Shown here piece after piece: positions 37,819-46,763 of a stretch of 64,000 nt of DNA; positions within the stretch are counted from its first letter, which is position 1, and the number at the start of each line of letters is the position of its first letter. The translations under genes were made by a program, and so were the position numbers. The DNA comes from JAXMEQ01 sp046348225 (GTDB taxonomy: Bacteria; Pseudomonadota; Gammaproteobacteria; Burkholderiales; Burkholderiaceae_C). Under the pieces are notes generated by a model. The model ran no database searches. It saw only the letters and a list, made by a program, of their open reading frames with translations, and had not been told where the DNA came from. The stretch covers positions 248,001 through 312,000 of the forward strand of contig JAXMEQ010000003.1 in the NCBI GenBank assembly GCA_046348225.1, in the 5' to 3' direction.

Positions 37819-38070
37819 TCAGCCCCCCGTGACCGGCGGGAAGAACGCCACTTCGCAGCCTTCGGTGAGCACGGCGTCGTCGGCGCACATGACCTGGTTG
37901 AGTGCGGCGCGCACTGCCCGGCCCCGCGCCAGGCTGTCGGCGGCTGCCCCGCCACGCGCGACCAGGCTGTCGCGCAGCGCACCCACGGTGCCGGCTGCGG
38001 TGTCCACCTGTTCACTGCCCTGCCCCATGGCCTCGCGGATCGATGCAAAGTACCGGACGGTGACCTTCAT
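37819..38070 (-). CDS. moaD: molybdopterin synthase sulfur carrier subunit MoaD
   Basis: 83-residue ubiquitin-fold protein ending in the Gly-Gly (PVTGG) that is thiocarboxylated as sulfur donor. MKVTVRYFASIREAMG is the usual start and EVAFFPPVTGG the usual end. Overlaps moeA by ATGA (38067-38070). Confidence 0.95.
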   Translation of the reverse strand: MKVTVRYFASIREAMGQGSEQVDTAAGTVGALRDSLVARGGAAADSLARGRAVRAALNQVMCADDAVLTEGCEVAFFPPVTGG

Positions 38071-39302
38071 GCCAGCAGCTCCACAAACGGGATGAACTGC
38101 ACCGTGTCGCCCGGCGCAATCGTGGTGTCGGGCGGCGTATCCACCAGCCCGTCACCCCAGACCATGGACGTGAGAACACCCGAGCTCTGGTTCGGAAACA
38201 GGTCCAGCCCGCCTGCCGCGTTGCGCCGTACCCGCAGGAATTCACGGCGTTTATCGGCCCGAGGCCACGCAAAATCTGCGCGGGCCGCTATCGTTTTTGT
38301 AGCAAGCACGGTAGCGCCCTGCAGCTTGAGGACGAAGGGCCGGACCAGCATCAGGAAGGTGACGAAGCTCGACACCGGGTTGCCGGGCAGGCCGATGAAA
38401 TGCGCACCGGCGACCCGGCCATACGCGAACGGCTTGCCGGGCTTGATGGCCAGCTGCCACAGGTCCAGCGTTCCAAGCGCCTGCACGGCCGGCTTGACGT
38501 GGTCTTCCTCGCCCACCGACACGCCGCCACTCGTGACGATCAGGTCATGCCCCTGCGCGGCCGCGCGCAGGGCGTCGATGGTGGCGTCCAGCCGGTCGGG
38601 CACCACGCCGAGATCGGTGACCTCGCACCCCAGGCGAAGCAGCAGGGAGCGCAGGAAGAAGCGGTTGGCGTTGTAGATCGCGCCAGGCTTCATCTCAGCG
38701 GGTGGCACGGTGCCGGGCAAGACCAGCTCATCGCCGGTGGAAAACAGCGCCACGCGGGGGCGTCGCACCACCGGCAGCTGCGCGAGCCCGATGCTGGCCG
38801 CCATGCCCAGCGCCGCACTGTCCAGCCGCCGCCCCTGTGCCAGCACCACCGCACCGCGCGTCACGTCTTCACCGGCCCGGCGGATGTGCTGGCCCACCGG
38901 TGGCGGTGCCCTGAACCGGACGGCCCCATCGCCGGCCGGCTCGGCCTCTTCCTGCATGACCACCGCGTCAGCGCCGGCCGGGATGGGCGCACCGGTAAAG
39001 ATGCGCGCCACCGTCGCTGCGGCCAGCGGCATGCCTTGCGCGCCAGCGGCGATGCGCTGGCTGACGGGCAAGACAGCGCCCGGCACAACATCCGCCACCC
39101 GCACCGCGTAGCCGTCCATCGCGCTGTTGTCCTGCGGCGGCACCTGGAGCGCGGACACCAGGTCTTGCGCCAGCACGCGGCCATCGGCGTCAAAGGTGGA
39201 CACCTGCTCGGTGCCGGGCAGCGCAGTGGCACGCGACAGCAGGTCGGACAGAACATCGTCCAGGGGACGCAGCGACGGGCGGGGTACCGGGGGCGCGTTC
39301 AT
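38067..39302 (-). CDS. moeA: molybdopterin molybdenumtransferase MoeA
   Basis: 411 residues; inserts molybdate into adenylylated molybdopterin. Motifs: NSAMDGYAVR, GAPIPAGADAVVMQEEA, VALFSTGDELVLPG, TSGGVSVGEEDHVK and GLPGNPVSS. Near the C-terminus a 42-bp repeat (38262-38303) is read in frame as 14 residues ATKTIAARADFAWP, between the GNPVSSFVTF helix and the C-terminal beta barrel. Overlaps mobB and moaD by ATGA junctions. Confidence 0.96.
   Translation of the reverse strand: MNAPPVPRPSLRPLDDVLSDLLSRATALPGTEQVSTFDADGRVLAQDLVSALQVPPQDNSAMDGYAVRVADVVPGAVLPVSQRIAAGAQGMPLAAATVARIFTGAPIPAGADAVVMQEEAEPAGDGAVRFRAPPPVGQHIRRAGEDVTRGAVVLAQGRRLDSAALGMAASIGLAQLPVVRRPRVALFSTGDELVLPGTVPPAEMKPGAIYNANRFFLRSLLLRLGCEVTDLGVVPDRLDATIDALRAAAQGHDLIVTSGGVSVGEEDHVKPAVQALGTLDLWQLAIKPGKPFAYGRVAGAHFIGLPGNPVSSFVTFLMLVRPFVLKLQGATVLATKTIAARADFAWPRADKRREFLRVRRNAAGGLDLFPNQSSGVLTSMVWGDGLVDTPPDTTIAPGDTVQFIPFVELLA
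38262..38303 (-). repeat. 42-bp dispersed element, copy 7 (inside moeA, in frame, diverged)
   Basis: On the minus strand GCTACAAAAACGATAGC, then GGCCCGCGCAGATTTT, ending GTGGCCT. The most diverged copy, but the length is exactly 42 bp and the frame is the same as in hutD. Selection on the MoeA protein may explain the drift. Confidence 0.6.
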
Positions 39303-39832
39303 GAAAACATTTCCGGGAGGTAGTCAAACCGGTCTGCATTGTCGGTCAGCCACTGCGCCACGGAATCGGCGTTGTTCAAATCCAGCACGGGCCGCAGGGT
39401 GGCTTCAGGCAACTGGTCAGGCGCGTCGGTGGCAATGGCCACGATGAAGTCGTCGTCCGGGTAGCGGGGCTGGTGGCCGGACGCCGGACGCCAGATCTCG
39501 ATCTTGAGCAGGTTGCTGTCGCGAAAACCCTCCACCAGCACCCAGTCCACGCCTTCATACAACTCGGCCAGCAGGTGGTGCACCGTCAGCGCGGCCGGTT
39601 GTTCGAATTCACGCATCAGTGCCAGCCGGCGGTCCGACGCCACCACCACCTCGAAGGCGCCCGCCTGACGGTGGCGGAAACTGTCCTTGCCGGGATGGTC
39701 GACGTCAAACCGGTGGTGTGCGTGCTTGACCACCGAGACGCGCAGCCCCCGCGCCTTGAGCGCGGGAATCAGGCGCTCGATCAGGGTGGTCTTGCCGGCG
39801 CCGGAGAATCCGGCGAAGCCTGCGACCTTCAT
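39299..39832 (-). CDS. mobB: molybdopterin-guanine dinucleotide biosynthesis protein MobB
   Basis: 177-residue P-loop GTPase. Walker A is GFSGAGKTTLIERLIP near the N-terminus, and HHRFDVDHPGKDSFRHRQAGA is the MobB-specific block. Assists MobA in making the MGD form of the cofactor. Lies 1 bp after thrC and overlaps moeA by ATGA. Confidence 0.94.
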   Translation of the reverse strand: MKVAGFAGFSGAGKTTLIERLIPALKARGLRVSVVKHAHHRFDVDHPGKDSFRHRQAGAFEVVVASDRRLALMREFEQPAALTVHHLLAELYEGVDWVLVEGFRDSNLLKIEIWRPASGHQPRYPDDDFIVAIATDAPDQLPEATLRPVLDLNNADSVAQWLTDNADRFDYLPEMFS

Positions 39833-39833
39833 G

Positions 39834-41249
39834 TCAGCCGCAGTGCTGCGTGATGTAGGCCTGGACCCGCTTCACGTCGGCGGGCATCACCGTCACGCGC
39901 TTGGGCAAGGCTTCAATGCCGTCAAACCGCGTTGGCCGTTCCGGTTCGCGCCCCAGCGCCTCGACAATGGTCGCCGCGAACTTGATGGGCAGCGCCGTTT
40001 CCAGCACGATCATCGGCACACCGGCCTGCAGGTGCTCGCGTGCGACTTTCACGCCGTCGGCCGTGTGGGTGTCGATCATCACGCCAAACTGCTCCCAGGT
40101 CGCGCGGATGGTCGCGAGCCGGTCCGCATGGGTGCTCTTGCCACTGGCAAAGCCGTAGCGTGCCGCAGCGTCCCGGAACGCCGGGTCGGCGCCCAGGTCG
40201 AAACGGCCCTGCGCCGACAGCTGCGCCCCAAAAAGCGTGCGGACGCGGTCGCCGTCACGGCCGAGCAGGTCGAACACGAAGCGTTCAAAGTTGCTGGCCT
40301 TGGAGATGTCCATCGACGGGCTCGAGGTCTCGTGGGTGTCGGCGCTGCCGCGCACACGGTAGACGCCGGTGCGGAAGAACTCGTTCAGCACGTCGTTTTC
40401 ATTGGTCGCCACCACCAGTTGCGCCACTGGCAGTCCCATGCAGCGCGCCACATGGCCGGCGCAGACGTTGCCGAAGTTGCCGCTGGGCACGGTGAAGCTG
40501 ACCTTCTGCGTGTTGTCAGTCGTGGCCTGCAGGTAGCCCGCAAAGTAGTACACCACCTGGGCCACCAGGCGCGCCCAGTTGATGGAGTTGACCGTGCCAA
40601 TGCGGTACTGCCGCTTGAAGGCCAGGTCGTTTGAGACAGCCTTGACGATGTCCTGGCAGTCGTCGAACACGCCTTCGATCGCGATGTTGTGGATGTTGGC
40701 GTCCTGCAGGCTGAACATCTGCGCCTGCTGGAACGGGCTCATGCGGCCGTGCGGCGACGTCATGAACACGCGCACACCTTTTTTGCCGCGCATGGCGTAC
40801 TCGGCCGCGCTGCCGGTGTCGCCACTGGTGGCGCCCAGGATGTTCAGCTCTTCGCCACGGCGCCCGAGTTCGTACTCGAACAGGTTGCCCAGCAGCTGCA
40901 TCGCCATGTCCTTGAAGGCCAGCGTGGGGCCGTTGGACAGGGCTTCGAGGTACAACGTATCGCCCAGCTTCTTCAGCGGCACGATCTCGGGCGTACCGAA
41001 CACCGCCTCGGTGTAGGTCTTGTGACACAGGGCGCGCAGGTCTGCAGGAGGGATGTCGTCGATGTAGAGCGACAGGATCTCGAACGCCAGCTCGGCATAC
41101 GGCAGGCCGCGCCAGCGCGTGAGCGTGGCGTCGTCCACCTGCGGGTAGTGCTCGGGCAGGTACAGCCCGCCGTCGGGCGCCAGGCCTTCCAGCAGGATTT
41201 CACAGAAGCGCTTGCGGTCGGCATGGCCGCGGGTCGACAGGTACTGCAT
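39834..41249 (-). CDS. thrC: threonine synthase ThrC
   Basis: 471-residue PLP enzyme converting O-phosphohomoserine to threonine. MQYLSTRG start is typical, the PLP lysine is in PTLAFKDMAMQ, and GATSGDTGSAAEYAM binds the phosphate. Fold type II, long (yeast-like) class. Its ATG overlaps the hom stop (TGATG). Confidence 0.97.
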   Translation of the reverse strand: MQYLSTRGHADRKRFCEILLEGLAPDGGLYLPEHYPQVDDATLTRWRGLPYAELAFEILSLYIDDIPPADLRALCHKTYTEAVFGTPEIVPLKKLGDTLYLEALSNGPTLAFKDMAMQLLGNLFEYELGRRGEELNILGATSGDTGSAAEYAMRGKKGVRVFMTSPHGRMSPFQQAQMFSLQDANIHNIAIEGVFDDCQDIVKAVSNDLAFKRQYRIGTVNSINWARLVAQVVYYFAGYLQATTDNTQKVSFTVPSGNFGNVCAGHVARCMGLPVAQLVVATNENDVLNEFFRTGVYRVRGSADTHETSSPSMDISKASNFERFVFDLLGRDGDRVRTLFGAQLSAQGRFDLGADPAFRDAAARYGFASGKSTHADRLATIRATWEQFGVMIDTHTADGVKVAREHLQAGVPMIVLETALPIKFAATIVEALGREPERPTRFDGIEALPKRVTVMPADVKRVQAYITQHCG

Positions 41250-42571
41250 CAGGCCAGCTCTTCCTTGCGGATGCGCGTGATCGGCGCCAGTACGGTCGGC
41301 AGCGCCTGCATCTGCGCAATGGCGTTGTTCATCGTGCCCTCGAGCGTGTCGTGGGTCAGGATGATCAGGTCGGTGGAGGTCGCACCTTCGCCGCCGACTT
41401 CGTCGGCTTCGCGCTGCAGCATCGCATCAATGCTGATGCCGGCGCCTGCGAGGATGCCGGTCACCTTGGCCAGCACGCCAGCCTCGTCGGCCACGCGCAG
41501 CCGCAGGTAGTAGCTGGTCACCACCTCGCTCATGGGCAACACGGGCACGTCGCTCATCGCGTCCGGCTGGAACGCCAGATGCGGCACGCGCTGGGCCGCA
41601 TCGGCGGTGTGCAGACGGGTGATGTCCACCAGATCGGCGATCACCGCGCTCGCTGTCGGCTCGCTGCCGGCGCCCTTGCCGTAGTACAGCGTGGTGCCCA
41701 CCGCATCGCCCTGCACCATGACCGCATTCATCGCGCCTTCCACATTGGCAATCAGGCGCCGGGCCGGCACCAGGCTCGGGTGCACGCGCAGCTCGATGCC
41801 CTTGGCCGTGCGCTTGGTGATGCCCAGCAGCTTGATGCGATAGCCCAGCTGCTCGGCATAGCGGATGTCCGCCGCGCCCAGGCGGGTGATGCCTTCCACG
41901 TAGGCCTTGTCAAACTGCACGGGGATGCCGAACGCAATGGCCGACATGATGGTGGCCTTGTGTGCCGCGTCCACGCCTTCGATGTCGAAGGTCGGGTCCG
42001 CCTCGGCGTAGCCCAGGCGCTGCGCCTCCTTGAGCACCACATCGAAGTCGAGCCCCTTGTCGCGCATTTCGGACAGGATGAAGTTGGTGGTGCCGTTGAT
42101 GATGCCGGCGATCCACTGGATGCGGTTGGCCGTCAGCCCCTCGCGCAGTGCCTTGATGATCGGGATGCCGCCGGCCACGGCCGCTTCAAATGCCACCATC
42201 ACGCCCTTGCGGTGCGCAGCGGCGAAAATCTCGGTGCCGTGCACCGCCAGCAGGGCCTTGTTGGCGGTCACCACATGCTTGCCGGCTTCGATCGCTTCCA
42301 TCACCAGCTGGCGGGCGATGCCGTAGCCACCGATCAGCTCGATGACGATGTCAATTTCAGGGTTGCGAATCACTGCGCGGGCGTCATTCACCACCGTTGC
42401 GCTGTCCCCCACCACGGCCTGGGCCCGGGCCGTGTCGAGGTCGGCCACCATGGTGATCTCGATGCCGCGGCCGGCGCGACCCCGGATCTCTGCCTGGTTG
42501 CGCTGCAGAACGTTGAACACACCGCTGCCCACGGTCCCGATGCCCAGCAGGCCGACTTGAATCGCTTTCAT
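41249..42571 (-). CDS. hom: homoserine dehydrogenase Hom
   Basis: 440 residues. NAD(P) fold GLLGIGTVGSGV at the N-terminus, catalytic-domain motif AAVAGGIPIIKALREGL with downstream GIINGTTNFIL. A C-terminal ACT domain (YLRLRVADEAGVLAKVTGILAGAGISIDAM) is likely for threonine feedback. ATG 42571. Followed by thrC with one-base overlap. Lies 47 bp downstream of the aminotransferase. Confidence 0.97.
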   Translation of the reverse strand: MKAIQVGLLGIGTVGSGVFNVLQRNQAEIRGRAGRGIEITMVADLDTARAQAVVGDSATVVNDARAVIRNPEIDIVIELIGGYGIARQLVMEAIEAGKHVVTANKALLAVHGTEIFAAAHRKGVMVAFEAAVAGGIPIIKALREGLTANRIQWIAGIINGTTNFILSEMRDKGLDFDVVLKEAQRLGYAEADPTFDIEGVDAAHKATIMSAIAFGIPVQFDKAYVEGITRLGAADIRYAEQLGYRIKLLGITKRTAKGIELRVHPSLVPARRLIANVEGAMNAVMVQGDAVGTTLYYGKGAGSEPTASAVIADLVDITRLHTADAAQRVPHLAFQPDAMSDVPVLPMSEVVTSYYLRLRVADEAGVLAKVTGILAGAGISIDAMLQREADEVGGEGATSTDLIILTHDTLEGTMNNAIAQMQALPTVLAPITRIRKEELA

Positions 42572-42598
42572 CTTGCTTCTTTGGTAAAAAATGGCTGT

Positions 42599-42640
42599 AG
42601 CCCGCGCCAGCACTGCGTCAGGCGCTACGTTTTCGATAGC
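42599..42640 (-). repeat. 42-bp dispersed element, copy 8 (supplies aminotransferase stop)
   Basis: On the minus strand GCTATCGAAAACGTAGC, then GCCTGACGCAGTG, ending GCGGGCT. It encodes the last residues SYRKRSA and the TGA of the aminotransferase. One stem position is a potential U-G wobble. Confidence 0.85.
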
Positions 42641-43841
42641 TTTCGAGGAACTTCGCGATGCGGCCGATGGCCTCGCGCAGGTCGTCCTCGTGCGGCAGGA
42701 ACACGATCCGGAAGTGGTCCGTGTCGGGCCAGTTGAAACCCGTTCCCTGCACCAGCATCACCTTGGTTTCCTGCAGCAGTTCCATGAAGAACTGCTGGTC
42801 GTCCTGAATCGGGTAGACCTTCGGGTCCAGGCGCGGGAACATGTACAGCGCCGCCTGCGGCTTGACGCAGGTCACACCGGGAATGGCGGTGATGAGCTCG
42901 TAGGCGATGTCGCGCTGGCGGCGCAGCCGGCCACCCTCGCCCACCAGGTCATTGATGCTCTGGTAGCCGCCCAACGCGGTCTGGATGGCCCACTGGCCGG
43001 GAACGTTGGCGCACAGCCGCATGTTCGAGAGCATGTTCAGGCCCTCGATATAGTCTCTGGCCGGCTTCTTGTCGCCCGACACCACCAGCCAGCCAGCGCG
43101 ATAGCCGCAGGACCGGTAGGACTTGGACAGCGAGTTGAAGGTGAGGGTCAGCACGTCCTGCGACAGGCTCGCGATGGCCGTGTGCTTCGCGCCGTCGTAC
43201 AGCACCTTGTCATAGACCTCGTCGGCGAAGATCACCAGGCCGTGCTGGCGCGCGATCTCGACGATGGCCTTGAGCAATTCGTCCGAATACAGCGCGCCGG
43301 TCGGGTTGTTGGGGTTGATGACCACGATGCCCTTGGTCTGCGGCGTGATCTTGCGGCGGATGTCGTCCAGGTCGGGCATCCAGCCGTTGGCTTCGCTGCA
43401 CATGTAATGCACCGGCGTGCCGCCCGACAGGCTGACGGCCGCCGTCCACAGCGGGTAGTCGGGGGCCGGCAGCAACAACTCGTCACCGTCGTTGAGCAGT
43501 GCGTTGGTGGCCATCACGATCAGCTCGCTGGCGCCGTTGCCGAGGTAGATGTCGTCGAGCGTGACGCCCTTCACGCCCTGTTTCTGCGTCTCGTGCATGA
43601 CGGCCTTGCGCGCCGCAAAAATGCCCTTGCTGTCCGAGTAACCGGCCGAGGTGGGCAGGTTGCGGATCATGTCCTGCTGGATTTCCTCGGGCGCGTCGAA
43701 GCCGAACACCGCCAGGTTGCCGATATTGAGCTTGATGATCTTGTGGCCGTCTTCCTCCATCTGGCGGGCCGCATCCATGATGGGGCCGCGGATGTCGTAG
43801 CAGACGTTGGCCAGCTTGGCTGACTTCTGGACAGTTCTCAA
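42618..43841 (-). CDS. PLP-dependent aminotransferase, AlaA-like
   Basis: 407-residue fold type I class I/II aminotransferase very similar to alanine transaminase AlaA/AlaC. The PLP lysine is in NSLSKSYRSCGYRAGW. NPNNPTGALY and YDIRGPIMDAARQMEEDG are typical of AlaA. Upstream of hom and thrC in the order usual for Burkholderiales, so it likely provides alanine or balances pyruvate/glutamate. C-terminal residues and stop derive from a 42-bp repeat. Confidence 0.92.
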   Translation of the reverse strand: MRTVQKSAKLANVCYDIRGPIMDAARQMEEDGHKIIKLNIGNLAVFGFDAPEEIQQDMIRNLPTSAGYSDSKGIFAARKAVMHETQKQGVKGVTLDDIYLGNGASELIVMATNALLNDGDELLLPAPDYPLWTAAVSLSGGTPVHYMCSEANGWMPDLDDIRRKITPQTKGIVVINPNNPTGALYSDELLKAIVEIARQHGLVIFADEVYDKVLYDGAKHTAIASLSQDVLTLTFNSLSKSYRSCGYRAGWLVVSGDKKPARDYIEGLNMLSNMRLCANVPGQWAIQTALGGYQSINDLVGEGGRLRRQRDIAYELITAIPGVTCVKPQAALYMFPRLDPKVYPIQDDQQFFMELLQETKVMLVQGTGFNWPDTDHFRIVFLPHEDDLREAIGRIAKFLESYRKRSA

Positions 43842-43940
43842 AGTCCCTCCGGGGGCGTTTTTGCAGGGCGAAACCTATAATTTGACCACAGTTCTGCATT
43901 CTTTTAGTGCAGCGCAACATCAAAGCAGAATGCGTGCACC

Positions 43941-44318
43941 ATGAAGCTGCAGCCCGACAAATCCGACGTCCAGACCATCAACGGCTACGGCCCCGGGTGG
44001 GTCGCCGTCAACGGTGAAAAAATCACCCACAGTGTGGTCATCGGTTCACGGGGGCAGCGCATCGACTGGGGCTGCAGCCGTTTTGAGGAGCTGGCAGAGG
44101 CCCACTTCGCCCGGCTCGCGGGCCTGGAAGCCGAACTCGTGATCTTTGGCAGCGGCAGCCGCATCCGGTTCCCGCAGGCCAGCTGGCTGCGCCCGCTGAT
44201 CGAGCAGCGCATCGGCCTGGAAACCATGGATTCAGCGGCGGCGTGCCGCACCTACAACATCCTCGCCAGCGAAGGCCGCAGCGTCGTGGTGGCGCTGCTC
44301 GTGGAGCAGGCCGCCTGA
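43941..44318 (+). CDS. Mth938-like domain protein
   Basis: 125 residues of the Mth938/NDUFAF3-like family. INGYGPGWVAVNGEKITHSVVI, ELVIFGSGSRIRFP and MDSAAACRTYNILASEGRSVVVALL are the conserved blocks. The bacterial role is unknown; the mitochondrial relative assists complex I assembly. Divergent from the aminotransferase and 105 bp before bcp. Confidence 0.9.
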   Translation: MKLQPDKSDVQTINGYGPGWVAVNGEKITHSVVIGSRGQRIDWGCSRFEELAEAHFARLAGLEAELVIFGSGSRIRFPQASWLRPLIEQRIGLETMDSAAACRTYNILASEGRSVVVALLVEQAA

Positions 44319-44423
44319 CACACTCGGGCCCGTCGCCATTTCAGGGTAAAATCGCGGGTTGCAGCGGGAAGCTTCGTCCCCAAGTAGCAACGAGCAAAAC
44401 CTGTCACACGAGATACAAATTCC

Positions 44424-44900
44424 ATGGCGATCGTTGTCAACAAACCCATCCCCGAATTTGAAGCGAACGCCACTGGCGGCATCAAAGTTTCCAACACCTC
44501 CCACAACGGCCACGTCGTGGTGCTGTATTTCTACCCGAAAGACAACACCCCCGGTTGCACCACGGAAGCCATGCAGTTCCGTGACAAGTACAAGGATTTC
44601 GTGAAGGCCGGCGCCACCGTGTTCGGCGTGTCGCGCGACAACATGAAGTCGCATGACGACTTCAAGGCCAAGCTTGAGCTGCCCTTCGAACTGATCGCCG
44701 ACACGGAAGAGAAGATGTGCCACATGTTCGGCGTGGTCAAGAACAAGATCATGTACGGCAAGAAGGTCAAGGGCATCGAACGCAGCACCTTCCTGATCGG
44801 CGCCGACGGGCTGCTCAAGCAGGAATGGCGCGGCCTCAAAGTGCCGGGCCATGTGGAAGAGGTTCTTAAGGCCGTCAAGGCCCTGAAGAAGGCTGCCTGA
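44424..44900 (+). CDS. bcp: thioredoxin-dependent peroxiredoxin Bcp
   Basis: 158-residue PrxQ/BCP peroxiredoxin. The peroxidatic Cys45 is in NTPGCTTEAMQF. The second Cys found five residues later in E. coli Bcp is Met here, so it may act as a 1-Cys enzyme or use Cys near residue 93 (EEKMCHMFG). Reduces peroxides in the cytoplasm. Confidence 0.95.
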   Translation: MAIVVNKPIPEFEANATGGIKVSNTSHNGHVVVLYFYPKDNTPGCTTEAMQFRDKYKDFVKAGATVFGVSRDNMKSHDDFKAKLELPFELIADTEEKMCHMFGVVKNKIMYGKKVKGIERSTFLIGADGLLKQEWRGLKVPGHVEEVLKAVKALKKAA

Positions 44901-45005
44901 CTTTTTGCAGCAACACGCCCGGGCGTGGTTGAAGCGTCAGCGGACTTGTGCATAATGAACTCATGCCGTTGATCCCGACGCCCAGCGTCATCACCGCCAA
45001 ACCCG

Positions 45006-45037
45006 AAAAAGCCGCCCGGCTCGCCAGGCGGCTTTTT
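45006..45037. terminator. bidirectional rho-independent terminator
   Basis: AAAAAGCCGCC (45006-45016), a 10-nt loop, GGCGGCTTTTT (45027-45037): perfect 11-bp stem ending in T5. It lies after bcp and before the PhoH gene on the + strand. The A-run on the other side makes it usable in both directions. Confidence 0.85.
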
Positions 45038-45074
45038 CGCTTTTTGACCCTTTCTTCCGCGAGTGCCCCCTTCC

Positions 45075-46763
45075 ATGCCATTGCCCCCTGCCCCCACCAA
45101 GCGCGCCGCCATGCTGTCCCCGGAGGCCTACGACGCACCGGCCCGGCCTTCCCACAAGGCGCCGCGAAAATCCGAGGTGGAGCACATCGACAGCCCGCTG
45201 GCCGAAAAGCCCCAGGCGCTGGACTTCGATCCCCGGGCGGGCGGCAGCATCGCGCCGCCGCCGGCGTTGCGCGAAGAACGGGATGATCCTGCGCCATCTG
45301 ACCTGAACGCCAGCCGCAAGCGCAGCCAGCCCGCCCCGCAGGGCGCCGCACGGCCCAAGAAGGCCCGATCGACCGGGCCCGCCAAGTTGTTTGTGCTTGA
45401 CACCAACGTGCTGCTGCACGATCCGATGTGCCTGTTCCGCTTTGAAGAACACGACATCTTCCTTCCCATGATCGTGCTGGAGGAACTCGACGGCCACAAG
45501 AAGGGCATGACGGAAGTGGCGCGCAACGGACGGCAAACCAGCCGGACGCTGGATGCCCTCGCGGCAGCCCAGGGCGCCGATATCACCACGGGGCTGAAGC
45601 TGGACACCACCGGCCATCGCGAAGCGGGCGGCCGCCTGTTCTTCCAGACCCAGGCGCTGGATGGCACCCTGCCCGCCAGCCTGCCGCAAGGCAAGGCGGA
45701 CAACCAGATCCTGGGCGTGGTGGAAGCGTTGCGCCGCATTCATGCCCCGCGCGAAGTGGTGCTGGTGTCCAAGGACATCAACATGCGCGTCAAGGCGCGC
45801 GCCCTGGGCCTGGCGACCGACGACTACCAGAACGACAAGACGCTGGAAGACGGTGACCTGCTCTACTCTGGCGCCATGGCGTTGCCCACCGATTTCTGGG
45901 CCAAGCATGGCAAGACGGTGGAAAGCTGGCAAAGCGGCCACCATACGTTCTACCGGATCACTGGCCCGGTGGTACCGAGCCTGCTGATCAACCAGTTCGT
46001 GTACTTCGAATCGCCGGGCGAACCCAGTCTGTACGCGCGCGTGACGGAAATCCGCGCCAAGACCGCCGTGCTGAAGACGCTCAAGGACTATGGGCACCTG
46101 AAGAATGCCGTCTGGGGCGTGACCACCCGCAACCGCGAGCAGAACTTCGCCATGAACCTGCTGATGGATCCGGAGGTCGATTTCGTCACCCTGACAGGCA
46201 CTGCCGGCACCGGCAAGACGCTGATGGCGCTGGCATCAGGCCTGACCCAGGTGCTGGACGACCGGCGCTACACCGAGATCATCATGACCCGGGCCACAGT
46301 CAGTGTGGGTGAAGACATCGGTTTCCTGCCGGGCACCGAAGAGGAAAAAATGGGCCCGTGGATGGGCGCGCTGGACGACAACCTGGAAGTACTGGCCAAG
46401 ACCGAAACCAGTGCCGGCGAGTGGGGCCGCGCCGCCACCAACGAGCTGATCCGCAGCCGCATCAAGATCAAGAGCATGAACTTCATGCGTGGACGTACCT
46501 TCCTGAACAAGTACGTGATCATCGACGAGGCCCAGAACCTGACGCCGAAGCAGATGAAGACACTGATCACCCGCGCCGGCCCTGGCACCAAGATCATCTG
46601 CATGGGCAACCTGGCGCAAATCGATACGCCCTATCTGACCGAAGGGTCGTCGGGCCTGACGTTTGCGGTGGACAAGTTCAAGGGTTGGCCGCACAGCGGC
46701 CACATCACCCTGGCGCGCGGCGAGCGCTCGCGGTTGGCCGACTTTGCCAGCGAAGTGCTTTAG
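45075..46763 (+). CDS. PIN-PhoH fusion ATPase/RNase
   Basis: 562 residues. A Pro/Ala-rich, probably disordered N-terminus (1-104) precedes a PIN nuclease domain (LFVLDTNVLLHD from about 104, VLEELD, VSKDINMRVKA). A C-terminal PhoH P-loop ATPase has Walker A GTAGTGKT (375-382) and VIIDEAQNLTP. PIN-PhoH (PhoH2) proteins are RNA helicase/ribonucleases in studied actinobacteria. ATG 45075 preferred over a GTG 12 bp upstream. Its TAG overlaps the dnaB stop by 4 bp, tail to tail. Confidence 0.93.
   Translation: MPLPPAPTKRAAMLSPEAYDAPARPSHKAPRKSEVEHIDSPLAEKPQALDFDPRAGGSIAPPPALREERDDPAPSDLNASRKRSQPAPQGAARPKKARSTGPAKLFVLDTNVLLHDPMCLFRFEEHDIFLPMIVLEELDGHKKGMTEVARNGRQTSRTLDALAAAQGADITTGLKLDTTGHREAGGRLFFQTQALDGTLPASLPQGKADNQILGVVEALRRIHAPREVVLVSKDINMRVKARALGLATDDYQNDKTLEDGDLLYSGAMALPTDFWAKHGKTVESWQSGHHTFYRITGPVVPSLLINQFVYFESPGEPSLYARVTEIRAKTAVLKTLKDYGHLKNAVWGVTTRNREQNFAMNLLMDPEVDFVTLTGTAGTGKTLMALASGLTQVLDDRRYTEIIMTRATVSVGEDIGFLPGTEEEKMGPWMGALDDNLEVLAKTETSAGEWGRAATNELIRSRIKIKSMNFMRGRTFLNKYVIIDEAQNLTPKQMKTLITRAGPGTKIICMGNLAQIDTPYLTEGSSGLTFAVDKFKGWPHSGHITLARGERSRLADFASEVL

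Noticed and set aside
42572..42617. Threonine attenuator or riboswitch before hom
   Set aside because: The 46-bp gap to the aminotransferase is mostly a 42-bp repeat copy; no leader peptide rich in Thr/Ile codons and no terminator.
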